Made by a program: the position numbers and the translations under genes. Under the pieces are notes generated by a model, which was not told the DNA's origin, made no database searches, and was given only the letters and a program-made list of their open reading frames with translations. A stretch of DNA of 64,000 nt from positions 21,824,001 through 21,888,000 of the forward strand of contig OZ316896.1 of NCBI GenBank assembly GCA_973895155.1, read 5' to 3'. Positions 12,652 through 25,814 of this stretch are shown here, one piece after another (position 1 is the first letter of the stretch; the number at the start of each line of letters is the position of its first letter). This DNA comes from Marsupella aquatica. Taxonomy: Eukaryota; Marchantiophyta.

Positions 12652-15600
12652 CTAGTCCTCAGCATTGAAGGTCTCCTCTTTCTGCTTCCTGACCATTTTA
12701 CTGGCTGAAAAATGAAGTCTAGCAGCTAAAGGCCTCGGACATCGGCTAACACTATCGAATCCGCGCACACAGACATAGCCTGCAGGTAAAACATTGTGCC
12801 CGGGGCTTTGGATATCAGAAACTATGAGCCCCTACGCTGTTGAGACTCACGTGAAGCACAAACAAAGTGTTTCTTTCCGAAATTCACTTTCCGAAAGAAC
12901 CCAAAAGACAGCTGTGCATGGGTGGAAGATATCAAGACAACTGATGGGCACTAGTAGGATCATTTTGAGGAAGGAAGAATTAAGGTTCAGAGTGATAGAA
13001 ACACACCTCGCCAAAAGCATGCTTGAATTTCTTCGGTTGATAGACCTTTAAATATCGACGTAACAGAGGTACCAAAGTACACGAATCGGCGTCGTAAATT
13101 CCAAAGTAAGGTTCGTGGAACTTCTATTGGTTGTAAGCTGCTTGCATGATCAGCAAAAACCTGCAGATCAAGTGTAACACGCATGTATAAATGTTTTGTC
13201 CACATGTCTAAACTTTGACAACACGTCAAGAACGATGTACTGATGGAATCATGTGAGCTGGTAGGTCCTCAAGTGTTGGAAGCGTCTGAGAAGTTTGAGT
13301 AAAATCTCGATGATTAATTCTAATATTTGATAGACTCTTCCAACTAAAACGCTACCATACTGTCCTGCGGAGTTTGATAAAATATTGACTTCCCCAAGGA
13401 GAACAGCATTGTCAGAACCCAGATTCAAAGTAAAATATACAAAGTATGAAACCATGTAACATGTCTTCAGAGGAACCATGATTTGGTCAGACGTACTCAT
13501 GCTGATACCGTGAACCCTAAACTCAGTTTCAAATGCAAAGTCGTCGATGAGGGAGGGCAAAGGGAACTTGTCAAGAGATTGACTACCTCATTCACTTGGA
13601 AATAGGTCCCGTTCAGAGGAAATATCCCTCGCATAGCTGTTCTGCAAGGCACCTGAAATTTGGGACAATAAAATTTTGAGTAAAAGTGAACTTCAAGTGA
13701 TAACGTCAACACTGTACCAATGATCGCATCAGTACAGGCATCTCAAGAAGGTCATGAACATGGAGCAAAGGACTACATAATACAACAGTACAGTAAATGT
13801 CTCTGTGACTACATATTCCAAGGAAGTTGAATAAACATTGCATTATTTGCTGCGTAGGAATTCTTTTAAAAAATTAGGGGGGACTGTTTTAGCAGGTATT
13901 TTCAAAAGGAGATTGGGGACTGATAGTGATCTCAAATTGCAACGTTTGATCACCAGCAACCACAAATACGGTCCTCACCAGTACAGTGCCTTTCACGGTT
14001 TCTTCCTCGCTACTGTTGAAGCCGTCGCATGTGCCGTTTGTATACATGTCATCAAGCACAGGCGGTGCATGAGGGCTTTCACCTACAGCCAAATCATAGA
14101 CGCATGAGAGACACTTAAGAGGACAAGAACGGTGGTTTGTGCAAAGTCCAAGACATCTGACCTCGCTACAGTTCAGCGAATGACGGAATAGTACTATAGC
14201 TTTTAAAAAAGGATATCGCTATAATTTAGGTTATAGTTATCACCTGGGCTCCAAATTGCAAGTAGATAGAAGCACGGGTCGTCATCCTCCCGAGGATCCA
14301 TCTATCCATCAAAGATCTCACTGATATCAGAACCAGTTTTATTGTAGGTACCAGAGAATAACTCAATGCTGGGATCACTAAAATTCGTTGGACTAATGAC
14401 TCCCGGCCGCTTTCAGTTTTGTGTCTCATATTGAAATCTCAATTTCTTCATGTATCCTGATCATGGTTAAGCATCGCATTGGAATTCCGGATAAGAGAAC
14501 TTATACGACACTTTTCAACCTAGATAGCCAGATGAACAGGCACCTCACCTCTTGAACGAGAGGATGGCTATCCGGCAATTCGTACCTGTACAAAGAATAG
14601 CCTATTAGTCAAGGTTGACCGTTCTTTCCCTTGAAGTGCGTACTAAACAAGCTAAATTCATCCGACATTCCATAGAGGTGAAACTCTAAGTACGACAAAT
14701 TAAACTACATAAACGAGACTCCCGAACTTGGGATAAGGCAGGAAGATGATTGTATCTTACACGTAATGTACTGTTCGTAGACGACCAATATTCTTTAATT
14801 TCGGCACTGGAATAGAAGTACTGTTTGGAGGAAGGACAACCAATGCCTGTGAGGATGTGTTTTGAATTAACACCTCTGCGGGTGGTAAAACTAGTTCAAT
14901 TTCGGAACTGGAACCCTTCTCTGACCCAGATGGCTGTGAACTCACTACGACAAATGCTTCAAAATCCTCGATGTCTCCAATCTCAGGCTCTGGTGTCCTT
15001 GGCTCTTCAACTATTGGCTCACAGGGTTTCTGGGATAATATGGAAGAATTTAATCTAGCTAGAGCTACGGCCTCCCCTCCGGTAGCCACGTCATCCTGTT
15101 CCGAAGGTGGCAATGCCGGTTTTACTTTTTGCAAAAACTCTGCTGCTGCAGCTGGTAAAGCAAGAGGCTCAGAATTTGTTGGATGTGGGTCTTCATGAGC
15201 TGCTGCCGGAAGAGCCAATCTGGCACTGTTAAACCACGACACACATCAGTATGCATACTTGGCAGGTTACATAGGCAATTGACAACCTTGCGGTGCGATG
15301 CCCAATTTCATTCACAAAAGAGGGAACGGGCCCAACAGTAGATCATCTAGAAAGAAAGACACACGGACATGGAGATCCCCTGCAGAATCCCCTCCAAGCA
15401 CAAAAGGAAGCAAGAGTTAGGAGGAGGCTTAGGGGCAGAATATTGAGCACAGGGCCACATCATCCAGGGAATAGCGGAGAGGCGGACCGCGAGTATTGGG
15501 GCCAGAAGAGTGTACTAAGAATTCCCAAAGAAGATAAAGCCAGATCCCGTCGACACACCAAGAGTCTAAACATAGAACATGGTGGCAGGGAAAAGAAGGG

Positions 15601-18600
15601 CCGGGGGGTGTCCAGCAAAATACAAAGCCAAGCGATTGGAGGTTTAGGGTTTACGTAAGTGCAAACCCCGTCGTTCCCCAGAGGACTATGCAGAAGAATT
15701 AAACTAGATTCTCCTAGTTCATGTCTTAACAAACATACCTAGCAAGAGCGCTTGCAAAATGTCGACAGTCGTCACGCATTGGGCATGCATTACAGTTAGG
15801 CCGGCTTTTGGTGCAGAAAACCTGCACATCGAAGAGAAGCTCAACATTTGGCCATATTACATTGCAGATCACAAATTTCGTTGCAACCTCTTCTCTGCAA
15901 ATGTCTCAAATCATGCCAGATCCAACAAATTTAGGTACGAAAATTTAAACCTTCTGAATTACAGAAAGTAAAAGGGAAATCTGAGGATCTTCACAGTACC
16001 TTGCCAAAGGTGATCATCTGGTAGTGAAGCTCATACCTGCAAATGAATGAACAACTCAATATGATTACAAGACATGCTAGACTGAGTCCAATTGTTTGCA
16101 CTGACGCCTATTTCACGTCGGACTACTTATAATGACTCAAATGCCTACTGCTGGATGTGATCATGATTTATCACGTTGACTCGATTGCTGGTAGGTGCTG
16201 CTCAGCAACACAATCACGCAAAGGTTACGAGAAGAAAATTGTAATATTTCAAGAGAACGTATTTGGCGACCGGCAAAATAAAGCGTGAAACCTGACTCTA
16301 ATTCTAACATGACAAATTCTCGCTGGTTGGACTACCTGATCCGTTGTCTATGACATCGTCCCGGAAGCTAGCTGGATCAAACTAGCAGAAAAGTTCTTTC
16401 ACACATACAGAGAGACTGTGTCACTCACAGGGTCCGCTGATCAAGGGTGCAAAGCCGCGGCCAAAGATATTTCTGAATAGTTTCCTGGACAGGATACCTG
16501 CAACAAAGTCGATATTATCAATTGTAACTTCGGCTGTTATTGGCTGACGTGAGCGAGCAACTCAGAATACATTTCTTGTGTGATACAGAATGCATTAATT
16601 GCGTAGAACAAGTGGAAATCCATGATATTTCATGAAATGCAGTAGTCGTTATGAAAAGAGGACACGAATTCTTCTGAGTACACTTTCATCTGACCAGGAA
16701 TACTTACAATTCCAGAAGATGCAATTGCAGCTCCTCAGGTAAAGGTTCCAGAGGCACCCAGCCCAGTCTCACGCATATGCGTCCAACATTAGTATCCACC
16801 TGATTTAGAATTTCATTTCAGTAAGTTTACAAGCAGACAATGAGAATTTATTTATGGATCGACTCACCGAGTCAACCAGTAGTCCGTCAGGCATAAATAG
16901 TCCACAGTGACATACAAAGAAGCTAGTTCAAGGAAACATTGTCATTAAACCTGAGCATCTTCGGTGCACCTAAAATTTGTATCCTTCATTTGTTCAGCGT
17001 CAATTCAGAGCATGCCATACACAGTTCAAAACACTATGCAGTGACAGGAAAAAATGAGCTGCCACAACTTAAAGGACTCCTGTCACCGATTCGCGTCAAT
17101 TTAGAGTATGCCATAGACAGTTTAAATCACTATGACGTCACAGAAAAAAATGAGCTGCCACAGCTTAAGAGGCTGTCACCGATTACAATCTCTTCCGGTT
17201 GTCAGTAGCTAGTAGGCACATATCTACTTGAACTTAAGTCAAGCCGTCACCAGGTACTTATAATGTTTCAAGTATTCCAGGTTTACAATGCCCTCTCCAC
17301 GATTGTGCATCAAATGAGGGTAAATATGTTTTCTTGATACGCAATCCGAGAGCTTGATTAGAACAATAAATCTAAAGGGAAAGCGCAGCATTTGGATTTA
17401 TTGTGGTACGAATATCTTCTCCAGGGAAACTACAAGGGCACGTGTTCTCAGGACTAGGTGACTAACTCGAATGAAGGAATTTAGACATGAGCAATAGTTT
17501 TAAAACAAGAAAGGTTGTCCAGCTAGCACCAATTTACTCACTGGAAAGGCAAGGTGATGCAGAGTCAAGAGGCGAATGCATTCGACACTCTTCAAGCCCA
17601 ATCCTCTGATACTGAGTAAAAACGATCTGCAAGCATTGACATATTCAATCATCAGAATGGCGACGACAATAAATTTCATGCTTCACAACCTGAGACGCTT
17701 AGTCCATAATTTGGCAGGTACTTACTTAGCTTCTTCAACAGAAACTGTTCTGAGCCACTCCAGGTCAACACTGCCATGCTCTTTCTGCACCCTCTCTAGG
17801 AAAGCCTGAAATAATCCACATGAACGTTGTCGCCATAATGTTAAACTCACACCATACAATGAAAGGACACCAAACCTTTTCTAGAAATAAATATAAAGGA
17901 AACAGCGTAATGAGCTTTTGCTCGTCTTACTAAAAACTTCAGAGACCGATGAGGGAACGCTTCAGGAACTCAAATACTTCACTCACGGGAAGATACGAGA
18001 GGCAGCAGAAAGAACCATCACATGACTTTGCCGGCCTAGGTCCTACTCCTTCTTTGGTTTTTGTTTTCTATTCGATTGGAAGAAGATATAACGATGGTCA
18101 GAGAAGAAAGGAAAAGGAAAATGTAGACAGCATTACTGCGTTCTTCCATTACTCCACGGTGCCGTTCCTTCTTAATTGTGCAGGACCAATGGCATTCTTC
18201 AAAATTCGTCGTGATTCACATGGGACGACAATGCCATTGCAAGGATTTATGGCAGGAATTAACCTTGATTCTTCCAGCTAGAACGTAGTTCATGCCTCGC
18301 TCCTTGATCACATCAGCAATATCCTCGAGTTTAGCCGACCTTACCGCATCCCAATCAACACCATTCTCCACATCTGAAGAACCAAAGGACTTGCATCCGG
18401 CATGCGCACTTTCATGCTGATTCTCACCCATCTCTTGCCCTGTATACTTAAGTCTCACTGCCTCCCAGTCAAACGCCACCTTACTAGTAATGTTTGACTG
18501 CTCCAATCTGGCCCGAGCTATACCGGTGAGGCTAATGACAGGTCTTTTTTGCGGACCGTGTACTCCCATCTCTAGGTTATCGCTTGCACTATTCACGAGT

Positions 18601-21600
18601 TCAGAGTTGTTCTTCCCATCAAGGGATTGTGGACCCGTTTTCTGGCGACCCTTCCTCATAGGTCGGCCTTTCGTCCCCGCGTTAGTCCTCATCAAGCTCT
18701 TCACAGTACGCAAATGAGAAGATTCTGTCGTGAAGGATACTTCTAATTCTCGGTGCAAATGTTCTGAAGGCTCTGCTGCAGAAGATATTACAATCTCTTG
18801 ATCGCAAGAAAAGTTAGTGTCAAAATTGTCTATGAGAAATATCCCTTCAGCTGTATATGCCCCAATTTCTTCATCGATAGCAAATTTTCTGTCTGAACCT
18901 GGTGTTGCAGAACTCTGCAACAGTTTGTTAGCATCCAGACTGCCTGAGGAAGACACGACACTGCCTGAACTGCCCGCAATTTCTTCAGCTGCAGCCCTTA
19001 TGACGTCAAGACCTGGTGACGCCGAACACCAATTTACCTGTTGGGGGATTGAGTTTCCTCCTATCTCATGAGTTCTTGAATTGTTAGCAGATTCATGAGG
19101 GCCGTAACGAGTGGCCTCAAGCGTTGATTCCAAGTCTGTTATATCATCATCTTCAGTGGGGCTCAAATCCACGAATAACAATCCTTCAACCAGCTCCGAC
19201 TCAGGCTGGATCCAACTATTGAGTGCAGGCATAGCCATCGTTGCTACCTCGGTTTTGCCTGCGTCCACTAATAGTGTTGAGTCACTGGAATGTAGCTGAC
19301 TCTGACCAGAAGACCCAAGGAACACATCCCCCGATCCAGAATGAAGGGATATAGAATCATCTACAACCCCGCAAGTTTTGTGCTCTTCACATTCTCTAAC
19401 CTCTAAGCTGTCTCCTGTGCGAGAAGTTACATTGTGCATCAACGATTCTTCTACCAGCCCAGACTCACGTTGGATCCAACTATTGGGTGCAGGCAGAGCC
19501 ATCGTTGCTACCTCGCTGTCACCTACGTCCACCAATGGTGTTGAGTCAAAGGAATTTAGCTGACCCTGACCAGAACTTTCAAGGAACACATCCCCCGATC
19601 CAGAATGAATGGATATAGATTCTTCTACCACCCCGCATGTTTTGTGCTCTTCAATTTCTCTCACCTCTAAGCTGTCTCCTGCGTGAGAAGTTGCATTGTG
19701 CTCATTGCTATTGCATTGACTTTGAGAATTCTTGCTTGAGCAAGAACTGTTTTGTTCTCTGGTATCTGTTAACCTTTCTTCGACATAGTAACTCCACACT
19801 ATGTGCTCTTGGACTGTGCTTCCTCCGCTCCTTTCAAGAATTTGGGTAGTCGGCTCCGTGTCACGTTCGCTATCTATCACTGTCAATTCGGTTGACAGAG
19901 TATAGTTGCCCTGCTGATTGCAGCAAATGGACGATCCTTCTTCAGTAGCTGAAAACTTTTCACTGATATCAAACGCCTCTTCAACATGAAAAGTAGTCAT
20001 TGTGCCCTCTTGTACGGGTTCTGCACCGTCGTGAAAAGTAGGATCTCCGATTGCCTTTAAACTGATCTCATATGCTTCTTCCACTTGAACTTCCATAACA
20101 GTTGCCTCTTGCGAAGTTTCAGCAGCAGCTTTCTTCTTTCTAGCAACAGGAAAACGTGCTGCAAGGCACATGAATGCAGAGCTGCAGATTTTGCACAATG
20201 AACGGAAGGTTATTTGTGAGTTTTCGTGAAAACTACGCTAATAGCAGTCAACTGAGGTCACGATAATTTAGAAACCTGGCTGTAATTCAGCATCTGATCA
20301 GTAGTATTAACCGTAGACAGTAGTGAATGTGCATAATCGAATTCCGGTGCCCGGGGTATACCAATATCCCTACTGTAAACATTTGCAAGCGAAGTTGCAA
20401 TAATAAAAAATATGAACCTCAGTGAAGGCTTGTGGGTTCAGAGCCAAACAAGGTGCATGAAATGACAGATGGCTAACACACCTTGACAGGATATCAGAAA
20501 CGTTTTGAGTTAGGAAGGCCCCAACTACAGAATCAACCACTGAGCCCTTCCAGACCGAAAAGCGACGATCACCTGCAATGAAAATAAAATCAATTTTTAA
20601 TTTGCAGTAACAAGAGCTTGACTGAAAGTACTTGATCCTGATTTGCGGACCTGAAGTAGAATAGCGCTCTATGTAACAAAGCTCAAAGCCCGCCTATCGA
20701 AACGGGCCATTCTGATACGTTAAGCTTTTGGCATCAACATACCTGCAAGATGGCTAACAATGTCCTAAACTGTGATAAGAAATCAATGTCCAGAGCGAAT
20801 TGCATACCTTGTACAAGGTGCATACGGTTTATGAACTTTTCAGCTCGGGCCTCCATGGTAGCCCTCTCCTCCTCCCACTGCCTTGGAGCTTCCTTTTGCG
20901 AGAACTCATCCTCGAAACTAGTTCCTTGAGTCATGAGTAATCGCCATACTCGTTTGTCTTCTCCGTCGAGCATCACTCTTGCCCTGGGTTTCTTTCGTCT
21001 TAAAGGCATAAATGGAACCATCGCTCTGTTTTGGTTTGCATGAAGAACCATCGCTCTGTTCTGGTTTGCATGAGGTACTAATTGAAGCCCTGAATCAATT
21101 TCTTCCAAATCCATTGTCGTCAGCTTGTTCACAAAGAGGTCCAATAGTCTGGCGCTGTCTGCCTGCTTTGGCCGCCTTGTGTAGGGCAACTTGACCCGAT
21201 TCGAGCTATTTGGTTGCCTAGCATTGGCTCGAGCAGCTGCCTTCAATCGACCATGGTTTGCTTGGAGAAAGCTCCCTTCAGGAATGGTTATTGACTCGTT
21301 TAGTATGCCCATCTCTGTTGAAATTATACTAGATTCATTCGACACGCCTTCCCCGGAGTTTGAAGGATTACTTGTTATCGGCATTACTGCACCCACAACC
21401 TCGGCAGCAGGATCACGCAGTTCCTGTTCCATGGATGGCTCCTGTGACTCGAGAAGAAGTTCCTGAGAATTGCTTGCATCTGTTCCCATCCCAGGTTTGG
21501 TCCCCACCGCTTTGGCAGCAGAGACAGCACTGGGATGAGCAGTTGCCTCATTCATGGACCCTTGCCACTTCTCTTCCCATCCTGAGCGAACATTACTATG

Positions 21601-24066
21601 AGCTGTAATTCTCTTATTCCGAGCCTGCTTGAAAAGTTCCCTCCGTGCGTGTCCGCGGTCTGCAACTACTCGACCTTCATCTTCACCGCTTCTTTTTCTG
21701 CTCGGACTTGGCGATGCAGAAGCACTAGTCGCCGATGGAAAACAATCTCTGCCGTTGGGAGAATTGGGGACTCTAGTTTCTACCAATTCATTGTTTGGTC
21801 CGATCTCCAGTCTGGTTTTATGAGGAGACGTTTGAGGGCCTGCATTCTGTGGAAACCCAGAGTCTTCTCTGCTTCGCAACGAGTCTTCGGTCCCCATAGC
21901 TCGTCCTCCCTGTAAGTGCATACCCCTCCCTGCATCAGAAATACTCTCAGTGTCGTGACATTGTCTACAACCGTCTATCGCCGGCCCGCAATTTGCTGCC
22001 TCTGGCATGAAATGGTCACCTTGATTTCCTAGATAAATCTCTCTTTGAGCTGATTTTAAGTCAGAGGTCGCCCGCTTCTTCCTGCCCCTGGGTTTCCCAT
22101 CCACCTTCTTCTCCTCACCGGCCTTGGCTTTGGAGATGCCTTCTGCGGCATTCTTTGGCTTCCGACGCCTATCAGGACGTCCCTCTCTAAAAACTTTAGG
22201 ACGATGCTTCTTCCTGGCCCTCGAGTTTTTCGGTCGCAGTTTTTGCTGTTCAGGACTTTCGTTGAGATCTAGAAGTCCCTCCTGTCCCTCCTCGTCCTCT
22301 TCATCGAACAAATTCCCATCGTCGGGCTCAAAATCCTCATCACCGTCTAAAACCACCATGCCTGCATCGTTCATGGAATGAACTACACTGGTGCCCAACG
22401 AAGGATGTCGATTGTCCGGAATGGGATTCGCATGCAACACTGCTGACATGTTCGAAAGAGGTTGTGCCGCATTGTTGGGATGCTCAGGAGGTGCCCGGAC
22501 ATCTGATGACATCAGGGCAGCAATTGACCCCACTCTTTGTGGCACACCGTCAGTGCGGAAGGGTAAACTACGGCGGCTCCTGGACGGGTAGCTGTTTGTC
22601 GGAATTGGGATACCCACATTGTCCATCTTATGGTGGTAAGCAGGAAGACTTGGTAGGTGAGATGCGTCATCTGAGCTCAGCCTGGCTTCAGATTCAGCTG
22701 TTCCCAGTGAGTCGTTCGCTAAGCTGAAGCCATCCCTGTGTTGTTCACCTCCCTCTAGCTGAGAATAATTGTTAAAGTGAGATCCAATGGAGGCACCAAA
22801 GTCGTCGAAGGGAGGCGGGGGAGTTGTTTCTCTGCCCGAACGGCGTTGAGATCCATCCAGTAACGTCTCAGGCCGGTATAATTTTCCATAAATGAATGCA
22901 TCTATTTCTTCATGAGCGACTGCATCTAACGTGACCACTTGCGAATCTCTAGGGGCAAATTCCCAGTTTATGGACGGGTTCTGCACAGTAGGAAGAACTT
23001 GTAGATTTGCCGCTGGTGGAGAGGTATGTTGGAAACTGTCAGCCGCCACAAGGCAACAGGGGTGATCTGCCACTTCTTCCGTCTCCGACGAGGGCTCGTA
23101 AAATTGCTGCGGCAGCGCCATCTCGGCGCCGTCAGATCGAGGACGACGATTGCTGAGAGCATCGAGGCCATTAGCCTCCGGAAACTCGTCGTCGGCAAGG
23201 ATTCCTGCCTTCCTCTTTCGAATTGGCGGCTTCATGGATGTCGCCGCTGACCCTTCCTGGCCGCCACCGAGGTCTCTCGGAGAGGCCTCGATGTGCGTCA
23301 CCATGTTGCTCCTCCCCCTGACAGGCCTATCCAGCTTACATGAGGATAGTGAGGAAGCGGGTGTGATCTCAGAGTCCCCTACAACCCAATCCCCTTCGTC
23401 CAGCAATCGCCCTGGATGCTTTTCTTTTCTAGCAGAAATTTCATCCTGCAGCAGCTGTGCTCGAGGTGGAGCCTCGCGACCGTCGTCGCAACTGCGAACG
23501 TACCTTTGTCCCTGAGACCTCTGCTCTTTCAGCCTTTCTGCCATGTCATCCTGCGATATCTTAGCGCGACCGTGGTGGTCTCCCGAAATTATGATTTTGT
23601 TTGCTTGGTTTGACTCCGGGCTAAAGGTGAAGTCCGGGAACTCCCGAGAGCTCCTGCGGTCCGACCTCCGTCTCTTCTCACCCCAGATGCATTGCCTCGA
23701 CTTCCGTGATTGTATAACCACTACACCTTTCCCAGATCTTTGTTCCTCATCATCGGATAATTCTAAGAGTCCAGAATCGACGTGGTCTTCGTTATGCTTC
23801 TTCGCCGCTCTTGTCCTATTCCTCAATCTATAAGGGATGTCGCGACCACGACCACTTTCAACAGGCTCTTCCAATGCGGGAAGCTTCTCCTGGATGCGTT
23901 CACGGGATGCCGAGTCAACATTTGTTATTGCAAAGTCCGCGTGGTATGACTGCAAAGCTACGCCACCCTGCGAGACCTCCGCTTCCAAAGCTGGTTTACA
24001 TCGGCTTCCTTGCTTTTCAAAAGAGACATCCACATTTGACCTCCGAATTCCTTGCTCTTCGCTGTC
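12652..24066 (-). CDS. DML: DEMETER/ROS1-like bifunctional 5-methylcytosine DNA glycosylase/lyase
   Basis: Excises 5-methylcytosine to start active DNA demethylation in the nucleus. Exons (high to low): 24066-20808, 20572-20482, 20181-18264, 17805-17726, 17626-17542, 16799-16708, 16497-16429, 16036-16000, 15821-15739, 15225-14761, 14585-14549, 14301-14244, 14082-13979, 13652-13587, 13160-13007, 12779-12652. All phases fit, giving about 2241 aa plus any upstream exon. Order: acidic/basic N-terminus with HRPKV...RRRK and PRGRKKRA; domain A (KFINRMHLVQGDRRFS, GAFLTQNVSDILSSSAFM); a 600-residue linker; HhH LLSIRGLGLKSVEC with the lysine; FPVDTNVGRI with the aspartate; QMITFGK; a C-X6-C-X2-C-X5-C Fe-S cluster (CTKSRPNCNACPMRDDC); then ARLALP, IPVPKLKNIGRLRT, YELPDSHP, CRTAMRG, FPLNGTYFQVNE, YFGTSVTSIFKGLSTEEIQ and YVCVRGF. 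Longer than DME or ROS1, mainly through the linker. No frameshift or stop was seen. Confidence 0.95.
19173..19700 (-). repeat. 264-bp in-frame tandem duplication inside the demethylase linker
   Basis: Two adjacent units, 19437-19700 and 19173-19436, each encode 88 residues. Both start HN-T-S---GDSLEVRE and contain EHKTCGVV, SGSGDVFL-SSGQ and EVATMA-PA-NSWIQ-ES. The period is a multiple of three, so the frame is kept. The units lie in the variable linker that splits domain A from the HhH-GPD core. Confidence 0.93.
21017..21076 (-). repeat. 30-bp tandem duplication in domain A of the demethylase
   Basis: The peptide HANQNRAMV is encoded twice in a row just before the conserved PF-RRKKPRARV block. 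In Arabidopsis DME I recall a similar ALVPY...VVPF doublet here, so the position is variable in the family. Confidence 0.75.
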
Positions 24067-24699
24067 CTGCAAGTTCAAATGCGGCAATGCATTCGGTCGT
24101 TAGCTCGTGTACCAGGTGCGCTAGTCCGACCAAACGGACTAAGATCTTCCCGTCCATGAGATGGATCTGGCATGAAGACTTATTACGAGAACATTCAAGT
24201 ACACAAACTAGATTAATACGAATGACTCCAGTATCACCAACTCATGCAATCAAGAAAGGCAGCTCAGATCCATCAGAACCCCTCATTGTGAAGATAAAGA
24301 CTCTTGCAATTGTGCTACTGTAGCTCTATCGGCTGCTCCACATCGAAATTTCCCGGGAGATTAGCATAATTAGGCAATCTTTTCGGACTCTCCTGCTACT
24401 CTGCGACGATTCTGAGAAGAGGCAGAGGTAAAGACGATTCCTTTTTCTGATGCCAATCCAACCGACCTTCGTGTCCCCGGACGATCAGGGCGAGGGCGAG
24501 GGCGACCGGCCGGCACATTGTAATGTGGCTGACTGACTGCATTGCAGAGGCGTGATGCTAACGGGGTCTCTTAACCATCATCAAATGGTCATTGGCTTCA
24601 AGAAAATTGAAGTACACGAGAGCGACGGCCATCAGTCCGCAATTGGATCGAATTAACCACCTTATTGCCGAGTATTTGATACTCGCCTTCTCTCTATTC

Positions 24700-24711
<12 letters not shown>

Positions 24712-24742
<31 letters not shown>
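24712..24742. repeat. (CT)n / (GA)n microsatellite
   Basis: An uninterrupted run of about 15 TC dinucleotides, preceded by TCTCTATTCTAT. It would lie in the first intron of the demethylase if the upstream exon at 25421-25525 is real, otherwise in its promoter or leader. Confidence 0.9.
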
Positions 24743-24745
<3 letters not shown>

Positions 24746-25420
24746 ACAAATATTCATACTCTCCAAGTACGGGAATATCGCTTCGGCAGGGATTGGCGGA
24801 GGGAAGCTCTGTACAGGCATCAACTGTTGATACAACTTTGCCTTCTGCGGACAAAGCGAGCTAAGTGTTAGGAGGAGGGGCGCAAGGGAAGGGAAGGGTG
24901 CAAAGCAAGCTCCGAGAGTCGCGACACCGGAAGTCGGACACGAAGAAGGGGCACAACCTTCAACCCAAACATCACACGAGTCGACGAATACTATTACACA
25001 CATAAGAAGCGTGCCTGCGCATGATCATGTGCCCTGTCCATCGTCAAGGCCGGTACAGTGTCGAGCCCCTCGGAAAGAGGCCGCACTGGATCCTGCTTTA
25101 TCACTGATCACTGATTCTTTTGCTTCCGCAACAGTCACCATAATTCGCCTCCTTTCCTCCGTTTCTCCCCATCGACCTCTCTGTCCTCATTATCTTATGT
25201 CCGTGGTGGGCCCCTCTCTCCTCAGTCCAATGGATTGCTTTATCGCGCAACTTTCCCGTCCCTCTCCGTTGCTTTGCTTCTTTCCAACAACAACTTTCTC
25301 TCGCAATCCTCGCTCATCCCATTTGTCTCATCGTTTAAAAGCCCTCCCTGATTTATTCCGTCAAATCCTCTTTCCCTCTCTCTCAGGGTACACAAAGCTC
25401 TACTAATAAACTCTTCTTAC

Positions 25421-25525
25421 CTTCTTGATTGCTGGTTTCGTCTGCTGCTGCTGCTGCTGCTGCCGCAGCAGCTCCTCCTTGTTCTGCTCCAGTTGTCGCT
25501 GCTGGACAAGTTGCCCCGCCTCCAT
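25421..25525 (-). CDS. DML: Probable first coding exon of the DNA demethylase (poly-Q)
   Basis: On the minus strand an ATG at 25525 opens exactly 35 codons (MEAGQLVQQRQLEQNKEE..., then seven glutamines, ending TKPAIKK), followed by a consensus donor AAG|GTAAGAAG. The exon ends in phase 0. The large demethylase exon has a CAG acceptor at 24066 and also starts in phase 0. The frame before that acceptor has only a TTG, not an ATG, as a possible start, so an upstream exon is needed. The implied intron is 1354 bp. An exon in between, or another first exon, cannot be excluded. The CTG/CAG repeat makes length variation likely. Confidence 0.55.
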
Positions 25526-25814
25526 AGCTAACGCACTTAAGTGCAGCTCAATAAGTCGAAACCAATAAAGTACTCGAGAATAATAGTCGAGTCGATACCA
25601 GATTACGACTTCAATTACGGCTTCGACGCCCGGAGCGGGCCCTACGAAGTTGCATCACGTTACACTAGCGCTCCGCACCACTGCAATTTTTACAATTGGT
25701 GCCAATAATTGATAGGCACGAGAACCGTAGCCCTCCCGCATCACTCACTTCTTAGACGACTACACTGTTTCGTTGCTCTAGTTTGCCCGATAGGAGTAGT
25801 AGGAGTACGGGACG
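25526..25814. promoter_or_regulatory. Possible bidirectional promoter between two divergent first exons
   Basis: Only 289 bp separate the inferred minus-strand demethylase ATG (25525) from a plus-strand ATG (25815). The interval is richer in GC than the desert to its right. I see no clear TATA box. The role depends on both flanking exons being real. Confidence 0.3.

Noticed and set aside
24067-24181. A short first exon ending CACCTG|GTACACG just upstream of the large demethylase exon
   Set aside because: It would be in frame, but the intron would be only 46 bp, too short for normal plant splicing. The exon at 25421-25525 fits better.
21191-24323. Plus-strand frames of 60-170 codons opposite the large demethylase exon
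   Set aside because: They are shadows of the minus-strand exon, which has family motifs and consistent splicing.
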